Of a DNA stretch of 64,000 nucleotides, positions 11,600 through 24,216 are shown in pieces (position 1 is the first letter of the stretch; each line of letters begins with the position of its first letter). This DNA is from Sipunculus nudus (taxonomy: Eukaryota; Annelida; Sipuncula; Golfingiida; Sipunculidae): positions 33,857,339 through 33,921,338 of the forward strand of contig CM049316.1 of NCBI GenBank assembly GCA_026874595.1. Direction: 5' to 3'. Made by a program: the position numbers and the translations under genes. Under the pieces are notes generated by a model. That model ran no database searches and was not told the DNA's origin. It worked only from the letters and a program-made list of their open reading frames with translations.

Positions 11600-13340
11600 T
11601 TTCAAATGATTAAGTTTATATAAATGCATTTCTACTAAAGATAAGCTATATGGAAATGTAATGAAAATGAAACCATTACCTAATTAGGATTTGTTTTAAA
11701 GTAAATGGTATCTCAAAGGATAAAAAGAATCTTAATACACATATATCTTTATTAGGAAGCGTGTTTGACAAAAAAAGCATCATTTATCGTTGGAGTACTC
11801 GATAAAAGGAGACAAAATATGTGTTTAGGACCGAGAGAAGGGCTAATGGGTTTCCAGATTCTGCATCTAAATGTATTCCATTCAGATTTGACTTTAACTG
11901 TTCATTTAGTCCATTTCCTATATATTTCCCACGGCCATGATATTAGAAAAAGGATTTTTGATAAAGGATAGTAATTGCAAATTAAGCTCGGTACCTGCTT
12001 TTTATTTGTACATGATGATCTCGGCGTATTCCTCAGCAGAACCATTCACGGAAACTTTTTTTTCTGTTCCTCCAGTAATTTAATATGTTCTTTTTATTTA
12101 AACTTTAAATGTTTGTACCTCTATTAAAAGGATACTTCCCCAATGTTAAACCACAATCGTGTCCATATGGAAGCTAAGGTGCCTCAGGCAGGGGTTAGTA
12201 CGCTTTTTCGGTGATTCTTGGTATGTCTTTTAGAAATTTACTGAAACATTAATTTAGACAATTGACAGAACGTTTTGCTTTGCTAGGGTAACATTAAAGA
12301 TATACATATATATATATATATATACACATTTGCGGGGGATGGGACATTTCGTTTGTTCCGGCAGAGGGCGAAATCGTCTTCTGATAGTTCCATCAAAGGA
12401 AACCCGAAGGGTAAATTTTTCACACCGGGAGAAAGTTAATCCCTAGTATATGCTCAGGTCTAACCTGTTTCGGATCGCATTTTCTCTGGCGAAGCTGATT
12501 TGTGATCTAGCTTTCTGCGTAATGTATGTCCAGCACATATTTACAGACATTTGATTTGACTCTGCTGTTGTATGAGGTCGATGAGTGCTTTTTAGCTGAT
12601 TACATCTTGAACTATGAATCTACGTCTGTTGGAGAGACGTTCATCCACGTTACGGACTGCTTACTGTATCCAACTCAATAACTTTTCAAACTATTTCCTG
12701 AGGGAAGGACAGCATTTGAAAATATCTGTGGAAAAATTTTCTTTCAGACCAGGCAGCTATCATCTCAGGGGAAGACTCAACCGTATTCCAACTTATCATA
12801 CCTCACAACCTCAATATGAATTTATTCATTTATTTAACTGTTTTCCCTGGTATTGCTTTTTATAAAACGTGACTCAGTCGAATGGCTCAGTTTCATCGAT
12901 GCGTCACGGAGTAATGTTACCAAGGAAACCCAGTAGACTTACAAGTAAATTCCATATAAACCCCATGAAAGCATAAGCTCATTTAATTTTATATTTACTG
13001 GCCGCAGGATATTTTTAGACATGGCCTCCATGCCGACTATATATGACCAATAAATTGTTTCTGCCTGTCTTGTTCTTTTAAATTGTTTTCAATATTATGC
13101 TTCTGGATTTTGTGAGTATGCTTTTAATCACATGTTAATTTTACATGAAATGTTAAGTTAACATCATCAATTCTAATTATATTATTTAACACATAAATTA
13201 TACTACTAACCAAATCGTAAGTATGACTGATATAATAATAAACCAACTTATTGTCGCTGTCGTGAGTGATACATTTTAGAATGGAAGCAAGCTAGTATTT
13301 TCGCAAGTGAACTGTTCGACCACAAAATGGCCTGTTTTGT
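11600..13340 (+). repeat. long diverged repeat, module Z copy 3 (most complete)
   Basis: This is the uninterrupted version of the module that is split in the first copy (5360-6600 plus 7600-8165). A short (TA)n tract at 12301-12326 lies inside it. Open frames within it, such as 12614-12865, are not preserved in the other copies, so they are not annotated as genes. Confidence 0.65.
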
Positions 13341-13439
13341 TTGTAGTAGTACATTAGGGTGTATATTGGTATGTATTTGAGGTGAGTTTTGTAAAACTCC
13401 ATCAGACGGACGGACTGACATAGCGTGAATTTACCATAT

Positions 13440-14290
13440 CATAATACGCAGCGTCATGACAGGCATTACTGGAAGTTAAACTGTCTTTAGTATTAAGGAT
13501 AAATGTTAAGTTACCAAGACATCGAAGAAAATATTTATGTTACTATATCCCTGCAGCGGATAATACCATAAAATACCACCATAAAATAGCGTGACGTGTG
13601 GTGTATCTTTGTTTCTCTTTATGGGTAAACGGCTAAGCGCGGGCAGGAAGGGTATACAAACTGACAAGAAAAACCAGGGAGATTTCTTATCAAACACATC
13701 CGACGGTAGACATCAACAGGCAAATGAAAATTGTTTCTGTGAAAAAAAGTCGTCAGTACTGCACCATGTCGGTATTTGTCCAAGATTATGGATATTCTTT
13801 CTACGTGTACCTAGAATTCGTAAATATCTAGCCAGACATTATAACGATACGTGCAGTGTAAAAAGACGATGTGGCCTGCTTTACTTCCCGTTCAAACCTT
13901 TCCTTTTAGCCTAAAATAGAAAGAAATGAGTGTTTTGGTATATAAAAACTTTCATTTTTTAATTGCAAATTGTCTCATGAACTGAACATCATCAGCGACA
14001 ATTGAATTTGAATTAAAGGGAAGGTTTTAATGCACTTTACGTGGCGGGACTGACAATTGATTTTATGGCAGAGAAGCTGGGCTCTATTACTGCTTTGGCC
14101 ATAAAATTAGGATATAACTTATATATTAGGACCATAATCATAGCTTCCGCAACTCTGTTTGCAATACATTACCGGGAACATAGTCCGATGTACTATTTTT
14201 CCTGCACCAGCAACAAAGCAACCATGTTTAATGTATTGCTTAAATCTCCTTTCTAGCTTTCTAAATCGGATTTACAGCATTGATAACATG
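13440..14290 (+). repeat. tandem XY unit 3
   Basis: Module X landmarks are ACCAAGACATCGAA, CTGCAGCGGA, AAACGGCTAAGCGCGGGCAG, ATTTCTTATC and CATCCGACGGTAGACATCA. Module Y landmarks are ATAGCTTCCGCAACTCTGTT, TGCAATACATTACCGGGAAC, CCTGCACCAGCAACAAAGC and TAGCTTTCTAAATCGGA. The 107-codon open frame across it (13591-13914) is broken in every other unit and is not supported as a gene. Confidence 0.7.
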
Positions 14291-15215
14291 TTTGACATCC
14301 AGAAAGTAAAAATGCCAAACCTGTCTTTGGTTTGAAGAAAAAATTGGATTTAACCAAGAAATCAAACAAAACACTTTGAGGAAAATACGTTACTGTAGCC
14401 CTATAACGGAGCTTCCGTTCTTAATTTAACATACATTCACAGCGCGCCAAGCCTTCTCTGTTACTGCTTTATGGCTAAGCAGTGGTAGGAAGTTAATATT
14501 TTATGACAAAGAAAATGATACCAGGGATATCATATCGAACACAGAAAATGAAAGTCATCAAAAAGCAAATAATGTAGGTTTATGAAAAAACTGCCAATAT
14601 TAATCCTGACATTTATGTTATTATCCAAGATTGAGAATATTCTTTACGCGTCAACCTAGAAATGAAGTGATGTCTTTTAGCAAGACAGTGCCATCATACA
14701 TGAAGTGTGAAAACTCAAGATCGTCAGTTTAACCATAAGTTTAAACCTCCTCCTTTCTTCCATTGTTGAGAGATTTATTTTAGGCTTCATTTGTTTTCGT
14801 GATATTAGTCAGATCAGCGTTGAATAGATAAAACGAAAGGAGTTCTTGTCATGTATTTCATATGTTGATTAAATGGAAATGTCAGCATTCAAGAAAGAAC
14901 TGTTTAATGCAAAATGTCTTGTGTTGTCCTAGTGACTTCAACTGGGATTACGTTGGATGATTGTTTACTGTCTATTACGTGGCAGAGCTGAAAATGGGTT
15001 ATGGAGCGGGTTGTGTATTGCAATAAGATAAATAGTTATCTTGAACCCAACCTTTGCTCCCATTTGTTTGTTTGCTATACATTACCGGAAACATAGTCTG
15101 CAGCACAATCTCGCCTATGCCTGTAACAAAGCCTTTATGTTTACCGTTGTGCAATAAATATGTTTCACTAGTTTTCTGACTCATCCGTTTTGTTAACTGC
15201 ATCCTTATTGAGGAC
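14290..15215 (+). repeat. tandem XY unit 4
   Basis: It repeats the module X and Y landmarks: ACCAAGAAATCAAACAAAA, ACAGCGCGCCAAG, GCTTTATGGCTAAGCAGTGG, ACAAAGAAAATGATACCAGG, then CTATACATTACCGGAAACAT and GCCTGTAACAAAGCC. It lies head-to-tail with unit 3. Confidence 0.7.
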
Positions 15216-15538
15216 GTGCTTGGCAAACAAATAAAAACAGCCTGCCCTTGATAAAAAAGTTAAAGGTTGCCAAAATCGAATAAAATAAACATAAATAAAA
15301 AAACAGCCGGCCTTTGGTATAAAGCTAAAATTTGATGTTACCAAAAATCGAATAAAATACCTTAGGGATTTGCTTTGCTATTACCTTGCAGCGGAGATGC
15401 CATAGTAAATGTACTATAAATATACAGCCCCATGGTTTGCATCTGCACTGCTTTGCTTTATTGACTAGCGTCTAACGGTACTGCAAAACTAGTATTAGGC
15501 AAAATTGTTTGAAACCTCCAAGACATTGCAATGGCTAC
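15215..15538 (+). repeat. tandem X unit 5, interrupted by a hAT-like insertion
   Basis: It starts with a short local duplication of the module X head (15225-15290 and 15298-15360, both with AAAAACAGCC and AAAATCGAATAAAATA). It then continues with GCAGCGGAGATGCCATA and TTTATTGACTAGCG. The unit stops at the 5' boundary of the element at 15539, and module Y resumes beyond it at about 16960. Confidence 0.6.
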
Positions 15539-16430
15539 GTGGGCCCTGCGGGGCCCCGCTCAGGATTCTGCTCGGGGCGGGCTAGATTCTAGAATTTGCG
15601 GGGGGTTGGCCGAAATATGGTATGTTGATAAGCTAATCTGACAGTTCAGTAAATCATAAGTACCGGTAAAAATTTGTAAATAAAAAAATTATTATATCTA
15701 TGTGTAAAATGTTTTCAGGTGATCTAAAAATGTTCAAAAAAATAATAAATGTGAACAAATTTTAAACTTTACAGTGTTAACTCTGACTGATTGTTACAAA
15801 ACTATGAAACTGTCCTTTTCTAAAAGGTCAGTTTTACAACATTGATGATGCATCATAAATTTGAAATCTTAATTAAAACAATCGCCCTTTGCAGTGGCAG
15901 CTGGTCATAACTTTGTCCGTGTTACCAGGCCTGATATTGTAAATGGGCTGTAATGCCTGTATACTCACATATTACGTAATACGGCAGAAGTGATCCAGGG
16001 GCATAATTACCTTTGATTTGTAAAACACTCTCTGTGACCGCAGCTGGCTCTTTAGGTGACAAAATTGACCTGGAACTGCACAGAGCCTAAGATGGGTTCA
16101 TGTGGTGATATGGTTATGAGAAAACCCTGCTCTCTTCATGTCTTTCCATTTTAGCTGGAGCTACCTCTATCAGAGTCCCTCTTTATACCCTGACCCTCCC
16201 ACTAGTCTCAGGTTCAACTAATTAGCATGCAATGAGTGACCAGAATGGACCTTATCTCAGCAAAAAATATCTCAGCAGTTCAATAGCGTGTAAGAAGCCA
16301 ATTCCAATCCCAAGGATAACTTTGGGTATACATATATTTTCTTTACTTTTTTTCAAATTAAAGTAGAATCATTCACAAGGCTTTTACCTTGTAATATTTT
16401 AAAACATTTTAAGTTATGCCAAATGGTCAC

Positions 16431-16490
<60 letters not shown>

Positions 16491-16907
16491 TAACCATATA
16501 AGCAATCGAATATGTCTTTTTAAAACATTTTATGAACTACGATTTATATCATTTCTTAAACATGTATCAACATTCATTGAGCATTCCAGTCATCAGACGT
16601 GTCACACATTTTATAAGCATGTATGGCTGATCCATGTTTGTGCTGAAAAACTATTGTTGATATGTACACCTTTGGAAAATAAAGCTTCTAAATATTTTTC
16701 ATTGACTTGCGAGATGGAATGCGGGCTTGAAACAAGAAACATGCGGGGCGGGGCGGTAACGGGCTGAAAGAGAATTTTGCGGGGCGGGTGCGGGCTTAAA
16801 GAATCGTAGCAACTGCGTGTCGGGTTTTTCTTTGACTGCGGGGCGGGCTGACATTACATAGTGCAGGGCGTGTGCGGGTTCAGTTTTTCGGCCCTCGCAG
16901 TGCCCTA
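15539..16907. mobile_element. decayed non-autonomous hAT-like DNA transposon
   Basis: The terminal inverted repeats are GTGGGCCCTGCG-GGGCC on the left and, read as reverse complement, TAGGGCACTGCGAGGGCC on the right. They are flanked by 8-bp direct repeats ATGGCTAC (15531-15538) and ACGACTAC (16908-16915), which match at 6 of 8 bases. An 8-bp duplication with TIRs of this type fits the hAT superfamily. Subterminal DNA is strikingly GC-rich, with GCGGGGCGGG and GCGGGCTT motifs concentrated at 15545-15610 and 16720-16890. The 1369-bp interior shows no transposase frame, only a (TA)n tract. It splits unit 5 of the tandem array, so it inserted after the array formed. Confidence 0.55.
16433..16488. 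repeat. (TA)n microsatellite
   Basis: This is an uninterrupted TA tract of about 56 bp inside the hAT-like element. An apparent open frame starting at 16423 is created by the tract. Confidence 0.97.
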
Positions 16908-16959
16908 ACGACTACAGAAATGGACTGCCTTCTGTTGTTTAAGAAATTAAGATTTTTTT

Positions 16960-17520
16960 ATACGATTATTTGAAAAAAAACTGACAATTGGCTAACTGGT
17001 GTGCACTTAGGTCGGTAGCTATTAAATGTGTGCTTTATGGCAACAGGATAAAGATATATCGTTAAGCATAACTTTAGCTTCAGCAATTCGTCTTTGCTTC
17101 ACAAATCAAGGCATCCATAAGGAGTACATAATTAATAAAAAGAGAAAAAAGCCAACCTGACTTTGGTATAAATGATATCAGTGATGTAACAAAAAAAAAC
17201 TCACGAAACAGTCATTTTACAAAATGCATTATTGTTGTCCCGAGGCAGAGATGCCGTGATAAATTCACCATAAAATACGCCGCGCCAAGTTTTGCTTCTT
17301 CCTTGCTCCTACTTTATGGCTAAGCGACGGTAGGAAATGCATATAATATGACAAAGAAAGGTGCGCCACGGGGATTTCTTATCGAACAATATCCTACGGT
17401 AACCATCAACAAGCAAATGAAGAAAGTATCTATAAAATCCCCAAGTTTTTTTTATCACGAATGTCAATATTTATTATTTATGACTGTACCTTAGAATATT
17501 GGTCGGAAATCACACTCCTT
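16960..17520 (+). repeat. tandem YX unit 6 (end of array)
   Basis: The remainder of module Y (TAACTTTAGCTTCAGCAATT) is followed by module X (GAGGCAGAGATGCCGTGATA, AAAATACGCCGCGCCAAG, TTTATGGCTAAGCGACGG, GGGATTTCTTATCGAAC, GGTAACCATCAACAAGCAAA). No further copy is visible after about 17520. Confidence 0.65.
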
Positions 17521-19730
17521 ACGGCGATTTTTTTTCGCTTCTTAACATTTGGGAGTAAACCACCTTCATATATCATTACTTTAGCGCTTCACTTTTTCGG
17601 TCGCCATGACAACCTGTCGCGCCTAGGTATAAAAGGCAGACCTTGTTTACGAGCGTCTACCACCAAGTTATAGCCCCGATGACTCGAAGGCAAGGGGTTT
17701 TACGATATAAACACATAAACTCCAAAACATGTTTTTTTTTTTTTACTTTTGGATGCAGCTGGTGGTACTATCCAATTAAGGGCAATTGACCGGAAGAAAT
17801 AAACGATTTGAACGATTTTGCAGGCAGTGGCCTGGTTTAGCACTAGTGATTTTAAAGGATTTTAAAGTACATTTGCCAAATGAGAACGAAACATTTGAAC
17901 TTAACCAGAACAATAAGGATAATGTAAAATACAATCAAAGTATATCTGGTCCATATAAACACAAATTTGATTCAACTGACCTCCTCTAAATTATCTATGG
18001 ACCTGCAGGTATAGGCTACTAGTGCCTAGTGGTTTCTTTAATTGTCCGCGACCTACATTTTTTAGAATTTTCACGCGTCTGGTGAAAGCTTTGATGAAGC
18101 TTCTGAAAAAAGTGTCTGCTTACGAATTCAAAATGTCTTAGCAATCTTGGTGAACGTAACTGTATTCCTGCCTATAGAAAAACCAGGCCTGATGATGTCT
18201 TCTAATCTTGATAAGGGCCCGTTGATGCCAGCTCCTATTAGTTACTCTGCAGGGGACATCATCCAAAAGATAATTTGGAGGGCATTTAAAACATTTAAAA
18301 AAAAAAATTTAGTCCCCTTAGAGAAGAAAGAATTCAATGATGCAAAAGGTACGGTATTTCTTTATTTACTATTTGATTTTTTTTTTACAAAAATAATTAA
18401 ATTTTTTCTAAAATCATGGATGAAGAGTTATTTCTACTCAATATTTCCCTTAAGATTATATAAATTAAAAAAAAACAGAATAACGTTAACAGTGAAATAT
18501 ATTAAAGCTGATGATAAAATTATATTTTAGTTTTTATATATTATTTTAGTTCTGCTTGATTGTTAAGTAGTACGTTTGGACAATAATAAAATAAAATTCA
18601 AAACAAACTACCAAAGAACATTTTAAAAGTGAATGGACATAGTCCAGGGAAGACTCATAGAATTTGGTGGAATTCTAGATAAAGGGGTGGGTCTAATAGG
18701 ATTATTTTGCCTTGGCTGACATATGCGCTTTGCTGAGTGACTTTTCTAGTATTTTATAGCATTCGTAACCAATGATTAACATAGAAAAAACTCTATGACA
18801 CAATCATTTGATATGACAACTGAAGTAGCCCTCACATCAGCCCGATAAGCTTCTTATCTGTAAAAGTTGATGGTTTAACTGATTTTGGTTTGTTACTTTT
18901 CATTATTCTTATGTTACTGAAAGGGTTTAAGATCACCAACTATAGAATTTCATATAGAAAAGCCTACTTTGCTTTGGCTGTCACAAACACAGTCTTGGCC
19001 ACTATATTCTCGTTAAGTCTTTCTTTAATTCCGATAACTCCGATATAACCTTTATAAAAATATGCCAGAAAACGCCGATCCTACCGCATACAGGGTGTTT
19101 GTTTTGTTTATACATATTTAAAACATGTGAGGGGCCCGTCAATATAATCTAAACACATTCAACAAAGACATCTTGTGGTACGTTTCAACTGGTGCCCGTT
19201 CGACTGCCACAAGTATTGAAAACAAACCAAAATAATTAACATGGTTTTTCCCTGTATCGCTGTATTTACTAAGAGCTTGTGGATTAAGAATATACATATG
19301 CCACAGAGGCATTATGAGAATTTTTCCTAACAGGAATTCCCCAGACTTCATTAATATGAACAGAGAGTAAGCCAGAAATCACATAAAGTCCATGAGAAAA
19401 AGGAGAAAAGAGATTTACTCGCTTTAAGATGTTATATTTGCGGCTAAAACAGGATACAGAGCAGCACGGATTGACATTTATAAATTGTCATTATAATCAT
19501 TAGTGCAACTACTCAGTCATAGGCTCATGTTAAAATTACTGGCTGTATACAGATATGAATTAATTTGTACATCAGTATAGGCGGCCATAGCAGTGCAGTT
19601 TCCGACATGACTAGTTCGACCTGTCGTTCCAATTAAAATGTCTTCTGTATGTCTTATGTATATTTCACAGCTTTCTGTATTGAGTCTTTAACACAAAAGA
19701 GTACAGTTCATGAAGTAGTGGAGCGGCTGA
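17520..19730. other. unassigned AT-rich DNA around a candidate exon
   Basis: Apart from the exon-like stretch at 18066-18348, nothing is recognised. The minus-strand open frame 19139-19351 has no supporting context. Confidence 0.45.
18066..18348 (+). CDS. candidate coding exon, unrecognised protein
   Basis: An acceptor-like site (CTACATTTTTTAG) is followed by 94 codons open in one frame up to a donor-like AAAAG|GTACGG. The frame stays open to 18530, about 155 codons in total, which is long for such AT-rich DNA. Residues up to the donor look protein-like (GESFDEASEKS early, then IEKPGLMMS, and KIIWRAFKTF near the end). The residues after it become low-complexity and hydrophobic, as expected of intron. 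An A-run at 18299-18307 lies inside. No domain is recognised. A second open stretch at 17824-17989, preceded by GATTTTGCAG and ending in a stop, lies just upstream but cannot precede this exon in one transcript as a coding exon. Confidence 0.28.
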
Positions 19731-19734
19731 GGGG

Positions 19735-20001
19735 AAAATTGTGCATTTTATGGTAAAGGCATGAAATTTTCAGGGGTGATAGGCCATACACTAAGATTTT
19801 ATTTTAAGGTATCTCCGAAATGACCTTGGATGACATTGAAAGGTCACTGGTCATGCACAGTTAATAATTTATACATTATTTAAGCTCAGCTTAAACGATG
19901 AATGGTATTAAAATAATAGGTAAAAAAACAGGACGTTGAGAAACAATGCATATCACCTAAATATATGACCTTTTTTACCTTTATCATAAAATGCACAATT
20001 C
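19735..20001. mobile_element. MITE-like inverted-repeat element
   Basis: The left end AATTGTGCATTTTATGGTAA (continuing AGG) is mirrored at the right end by the reverse complement AATTGTGCATTTTATGATAA (continuing AGG), 22 of 23 bases. The two arms are about 220 bp apart. No coding capacity and no clear target-site duplication are visible, so superfamily cannot be assigned. Confidence 0.55.
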
Positions 20002-22640
20002 CGCCAACATTTGAGCTTAAGCAGTGTAACTAAAGCGTCATTTGGTATTACCATGCAGAATTCTAATCTTAAGAAATCATCTTTTCAAAGCAATTTAAAC
20101 GGAACACTCTATGTCAAAGCTATGAGCCTGAAACATTTGCTCATCCCTTTTAAGATATTGGAAAGGTTCACATTTTACAAGATAACATAGGCATCACACA
20201 GCCCAATTTATGTGAAATCAAATCCAATTTTCCATGGAAACTCTCTTACAGTTGAACCAGTGTCTGGGGGCCTGTACGCTGTAATAACATAATTACCCCG
20301 GGCGATACAATCTAGTATTCACATGGTAATACTCAGTCTTGATAGCAACTTCAGAAGAGAATGGTTTTATTCCGATTCTTGAAAATGATTTCTGTCAGAT
20401 TTAATGGAAATGGGACACCAATATATGCTGGCCACATTCATCTAAAGTCGGATGAATGTTCAATGGTTTGACTTACCGTAAAGACCAGTATACTTACAGT
20501 AAAGCACGTAAAAAAAAGTAAAATCCTATAATAGGCTACCATCAAGCAAGAAGGTGACCTTCTTTTGAATCATACTACCTTCATGCGAACGTGTGCCTGA
20601 AATGCGTTTCCTATTTATTATTACTCTTTATTTTTGCAGCTTGCGCTAACATTTATTAAATATATGAACCTTAATTATCCAGTTTGATCCAGAGTAATCG
20701 CTAATAAATAAAAAAAAGAATTATTTCGTGTCAGCATCCAATACTCCATTGCTTTTTTGTTCCCGTGTGTTTCAAATCGCGATCTTCGCAATTAGGGAAT
20801 TATCGGGAAAATAAAACCCTCGTGAATAAGAGGCCGAATCGTCGAAGCCAATTTTAGAAATAAAACATTGATATTATGAATAATAAGAGAAACTGTATGA
20901 CCAAAGGTTGGCACTACAAATGATATCAGATCTGTTAGGTATTTGTCATTCATATACAATATTTTTCATATGATAAATGTTTATTATCTAATTTCATAAA
21001 ATTTTCATTAAATTAATTCATAAAATAATCGTTATATCCAATGTAGGTCTTTATATTTTGAGATTACGAAAAAGGAGCCCTTTAAAACACTTTAAGGGTG
21101 GAAATCGCAAAATTTAAACCCCGCGAATATGAAGCCAACCAGAAAATATTAAGTAAGGCCTACCATAAAATTATAGTTATACCAAGAATTTTAGCTTTAT
21201 AAGGTATTTCTGGTGAATTAAGTCCATTCTAACGTTGCCGATTACCGAACTTACCATTTTTAAGAAAATGTATATTGAATTATAATATTTTATTCATGCA
21301 AACATCAAATAAATTGAGCTTGAAGAATTGTCGCAATTTTTATCCTCTTAGCAATTGTCCAAAATATAATGCATATCGTATCAATCAATGAATCGATATA
21401 AAAAAACACTCACCTGTCCCACATTTTGGTTTCACTGTGTGTTGTATATGCCCTAGCCATAAGTCTTCAAACGTCGCTCTATCGGGCGGAAGTATTGTGA
21501 CATTTAAAATTGAATTTTATAAATCTAAACGATGAACCTTTCAAAAACCCACATATTTGTCAACATACCTGTCAGACTGGTCCTAAGGTACAGTGTTTAA
21601 ATTCGAAATGGCGTTTTGGCTCGGGCTACCCTGCAAACAGTTTAATTTACTAAACAGAAGATAAATAAACACTGTCTTTCCAGAATATATCTATTTTAGG
21701 TGTTCTACACCGAATGATGTGTCACAGCTTACCAACGCCATAGGTGAGCTCTGCTCGACAGAACAAAGGGGGCCAAAATACCAATAAATGTCTCTGTCGG
21801 GTAAAGCATCCGTAAAATATAAATTTATTAAGCTTGTCCAGATCAACTGAAAATTTAGTGGATTTATCATTAATCATGAAAAGCAGTTCACACTTTTTTT
21901 TATGCTAATTCAAGGACCAACACAATAAAGGATCATGGCTATAAATGCATCTTTACCTCTAGCAAGGGGTATAATAAGGCAAGTCAAACACGCTTACCAC
22001 AGTCTGTTTTATAAAAATGGACAGACAACTTTCCTCTTGGTGATTATTATTATTATTTGTAGTAGTAGCAGGGGTAGTAGTAGGTACATCATTTTCATTT
22101 TTATTATTATTACCACTATTCAATTAATTAATTGATTAATACGGAAATAGTTTTTTAAATGATTTTTGCTGAATGCAATTAGTTCTTTACAATAACCTAG
22201 AACAACATATATAATCCTTAGCTATAGATATGTCATATTTTGAAAAATATCTTTTAAAGACTGGTTACTATAGCAACAGCTGTTTCCGGGAAACCAACGA
22301 TGTAGTAAAATAAATATCAGCGAGGCTATATATCAAGTTTAACGCCAACAATAACATATTATATATCACACGAGGCTAATATACATCATAAAACGTGACA
22401 ACTGGGAGAGAGTGTTTCATAAACCACCGCTTTACTTGACATTTCAACTGTATCCGGTTACTTCTGTTTGGGTTTGTTGTCTGATGGAAATAAGTCCTAC
22501 AGGAGCAAGGTCCAGCTGCGCTATGATCATCCGAGAGCCGCAGGAGGAACTGATAAAGCTGACCCTGTAGCATCTGCCTCAGCAACAGCAGCAGTATACA
22601 TCAGCCATAATATATCGAGATTTTATATAAATTATAAGTG
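20002..22640. other. unassigned AT-rich DNA
   Basis: No gene is supported. Two related short blocks, 20794-20850 and 21097-21140, share AAA.CCC.CG.GAATA.GA.GCC and may be fragments of one dispersed repeat. An imperfect trinucleotide stretch (TTA/TAG) lies at 22045-22115. Confidence 0.45.
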
Positions 22641-22647
22641 TTAGGCT

Positions 22648-22925
22648 AAAAAAATTATGGTTTTAAGACATTTTTTTCAGAAATCATTGAGGGAGAGGGA
22701 TTAATTTTAACCTTTTTTTTATATTTTTATAGAAATTTTATTAGAGCAGGGGACAACTTGATGAAAACATTTTTTTTTGCTAAAAATCTAAAAAATCATA
22801 ACAAAAATTATCAGCATCTTTTCTTTTTATCTTGAAAGAAATGTCCGAGTGGTTGGAGCTCAAAATCGGTAAATTTATGCTGAAAATCAAAACAGTTTTC
22901 AAGAGGGGACCCTTTTTGGACGTAT
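22648..22925. mobile_element. MITE family M, copy 1 (diverged)
   Basis: It is collinear with the best copy at 29455-29760: CAGAAAT.A followed by GAG.GAGGG, a TTTTAACCTTTT block, a CAGGG.A.AA block, TTTTGCTAAA, and AGCTCAAAATCGGTAAA followed by AAAATCAAAA and GTTTTCAAG.GGG. The terminal inverted repeats are degraded here. Confidence 0.5.
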
Positions 22926-22934
22926 TACTCTTTT

Positions 22935-24215
22935 TTAATTCCATATATTTAGACGGAGCAAAACTACATACGATATGAAAACTTTTATAGACACAAAAAA
23001 ATAAGAAATTCTTAAATATTCAGTAAACTCTGAAAATAATACAGTTTTTATTTATGTTTTAACCTCTGAAATCCTAGCCAAATGATTGACATAAGCCTTC
23101 ACTTTTAATTTAGTATAATATAACGGCTTCTTCGCTGATTCTATCGTAAACATTATTGTGTTATATATAGTCACCTTAAATGACTTCACTTAGAAAGCGC
23201 AATTCACTTACACATCCGAAATCCTTGCCATATGATTTGACAATTATATGCCCTAACAGCGAGCATTGACAGAGTGAAACCATCGGCAAGCAAAAATCCT
23301 GACATCCTTGATATATTCGTGGCACATTTTGCGTAACGTCATAACAACGAAAAAAATAGTTTCATTAGACTCAGCAACACAATCAGATAAACGTGAAGTA
23401 TTTCTTTGGAACCATTGCAGAGAATGGTTTCAAAACATTTTTCAAAACTCCTTCCTATTCACACATGATTTTTTTTTTTTTGGGGGGGGGGGTATAAATC
23501 TTTGAAAAAATAACCACTTTATACATATGAACTAATTTTTTTTCATAGGTAGCAGCTGGGTCGATTCTTTTTAAATGATATGTTGATATTATTGAAATTG
23601 AAAAGTTCAATGATAATAATTTAAATAATTTGAGCATTTGCTTCCACCGCTTGATGACCATGGTTACAATATTGCTTCCCGTATCTAAGTATATTTTCGT
23701 CCCTTTTCAATCCCGCTGCCGTTGTTCATTTGTCTGTGCATTGATAATTGTACCGTCACGTATATGATATATTCTTGTGACACTAAGATGTAATTTCAGA
23801 AAAAGGAACTCCAGCCTTATCCGTTAATAAAATTGCAAGTTTCAGCAGGTTTTACCAATGTGCAGCACGCATGTTCTCTTGTCCGTAACCTAGTAGACAT
23901 GATTTTTCGTTCTTTTAGAGTATTTTAAAGTATTAATATCTGAAAATCCAAAGGGTACTTAGCAAGGCTTAACATCTGATTCTATTCAGACCTTCTTTAT
24001 TGCTCGCAAAACCCTTGTGACGCACAGTTTTGGGGAAGCAATTAGTTCTGATGAGAATGAATCACCAATGGTGGAAATTTCAGTCCAATGACCGCGAAAT
24101 GCACGAAAACCTTACATAAAGCCCCCTGAGAAAGCTCGGTTCCGGCATCATACTCTATGGCCGTTGTGTTACCAGTCCTGAATGCACAAGAAAAGGGGCG
24201 CCATTGGGCAAATAT
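22935..24215. other. unassigned AT-rich DNA with T/G homopolymers
   Basis: Nothing is recognised except a poly-T run followed by poly-G at about 23469-23491. Open frames are short and without context. Confidence 0.45.
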
Positions 24216-24216
24216 T

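Noticed and set aside
13591-13914. 107-codon open frame in tandem unit 3
   Set aside because: All other copies of the unit have stops and frameshifts at the equivalent positions.
16423-16767. 114-codon plus-strand open frame beginning with Tyr-Ile repeats
   Set aside because: The first part is a (TA)n microsatellite. The rest lies inside the hAT-like element and shows no motif.
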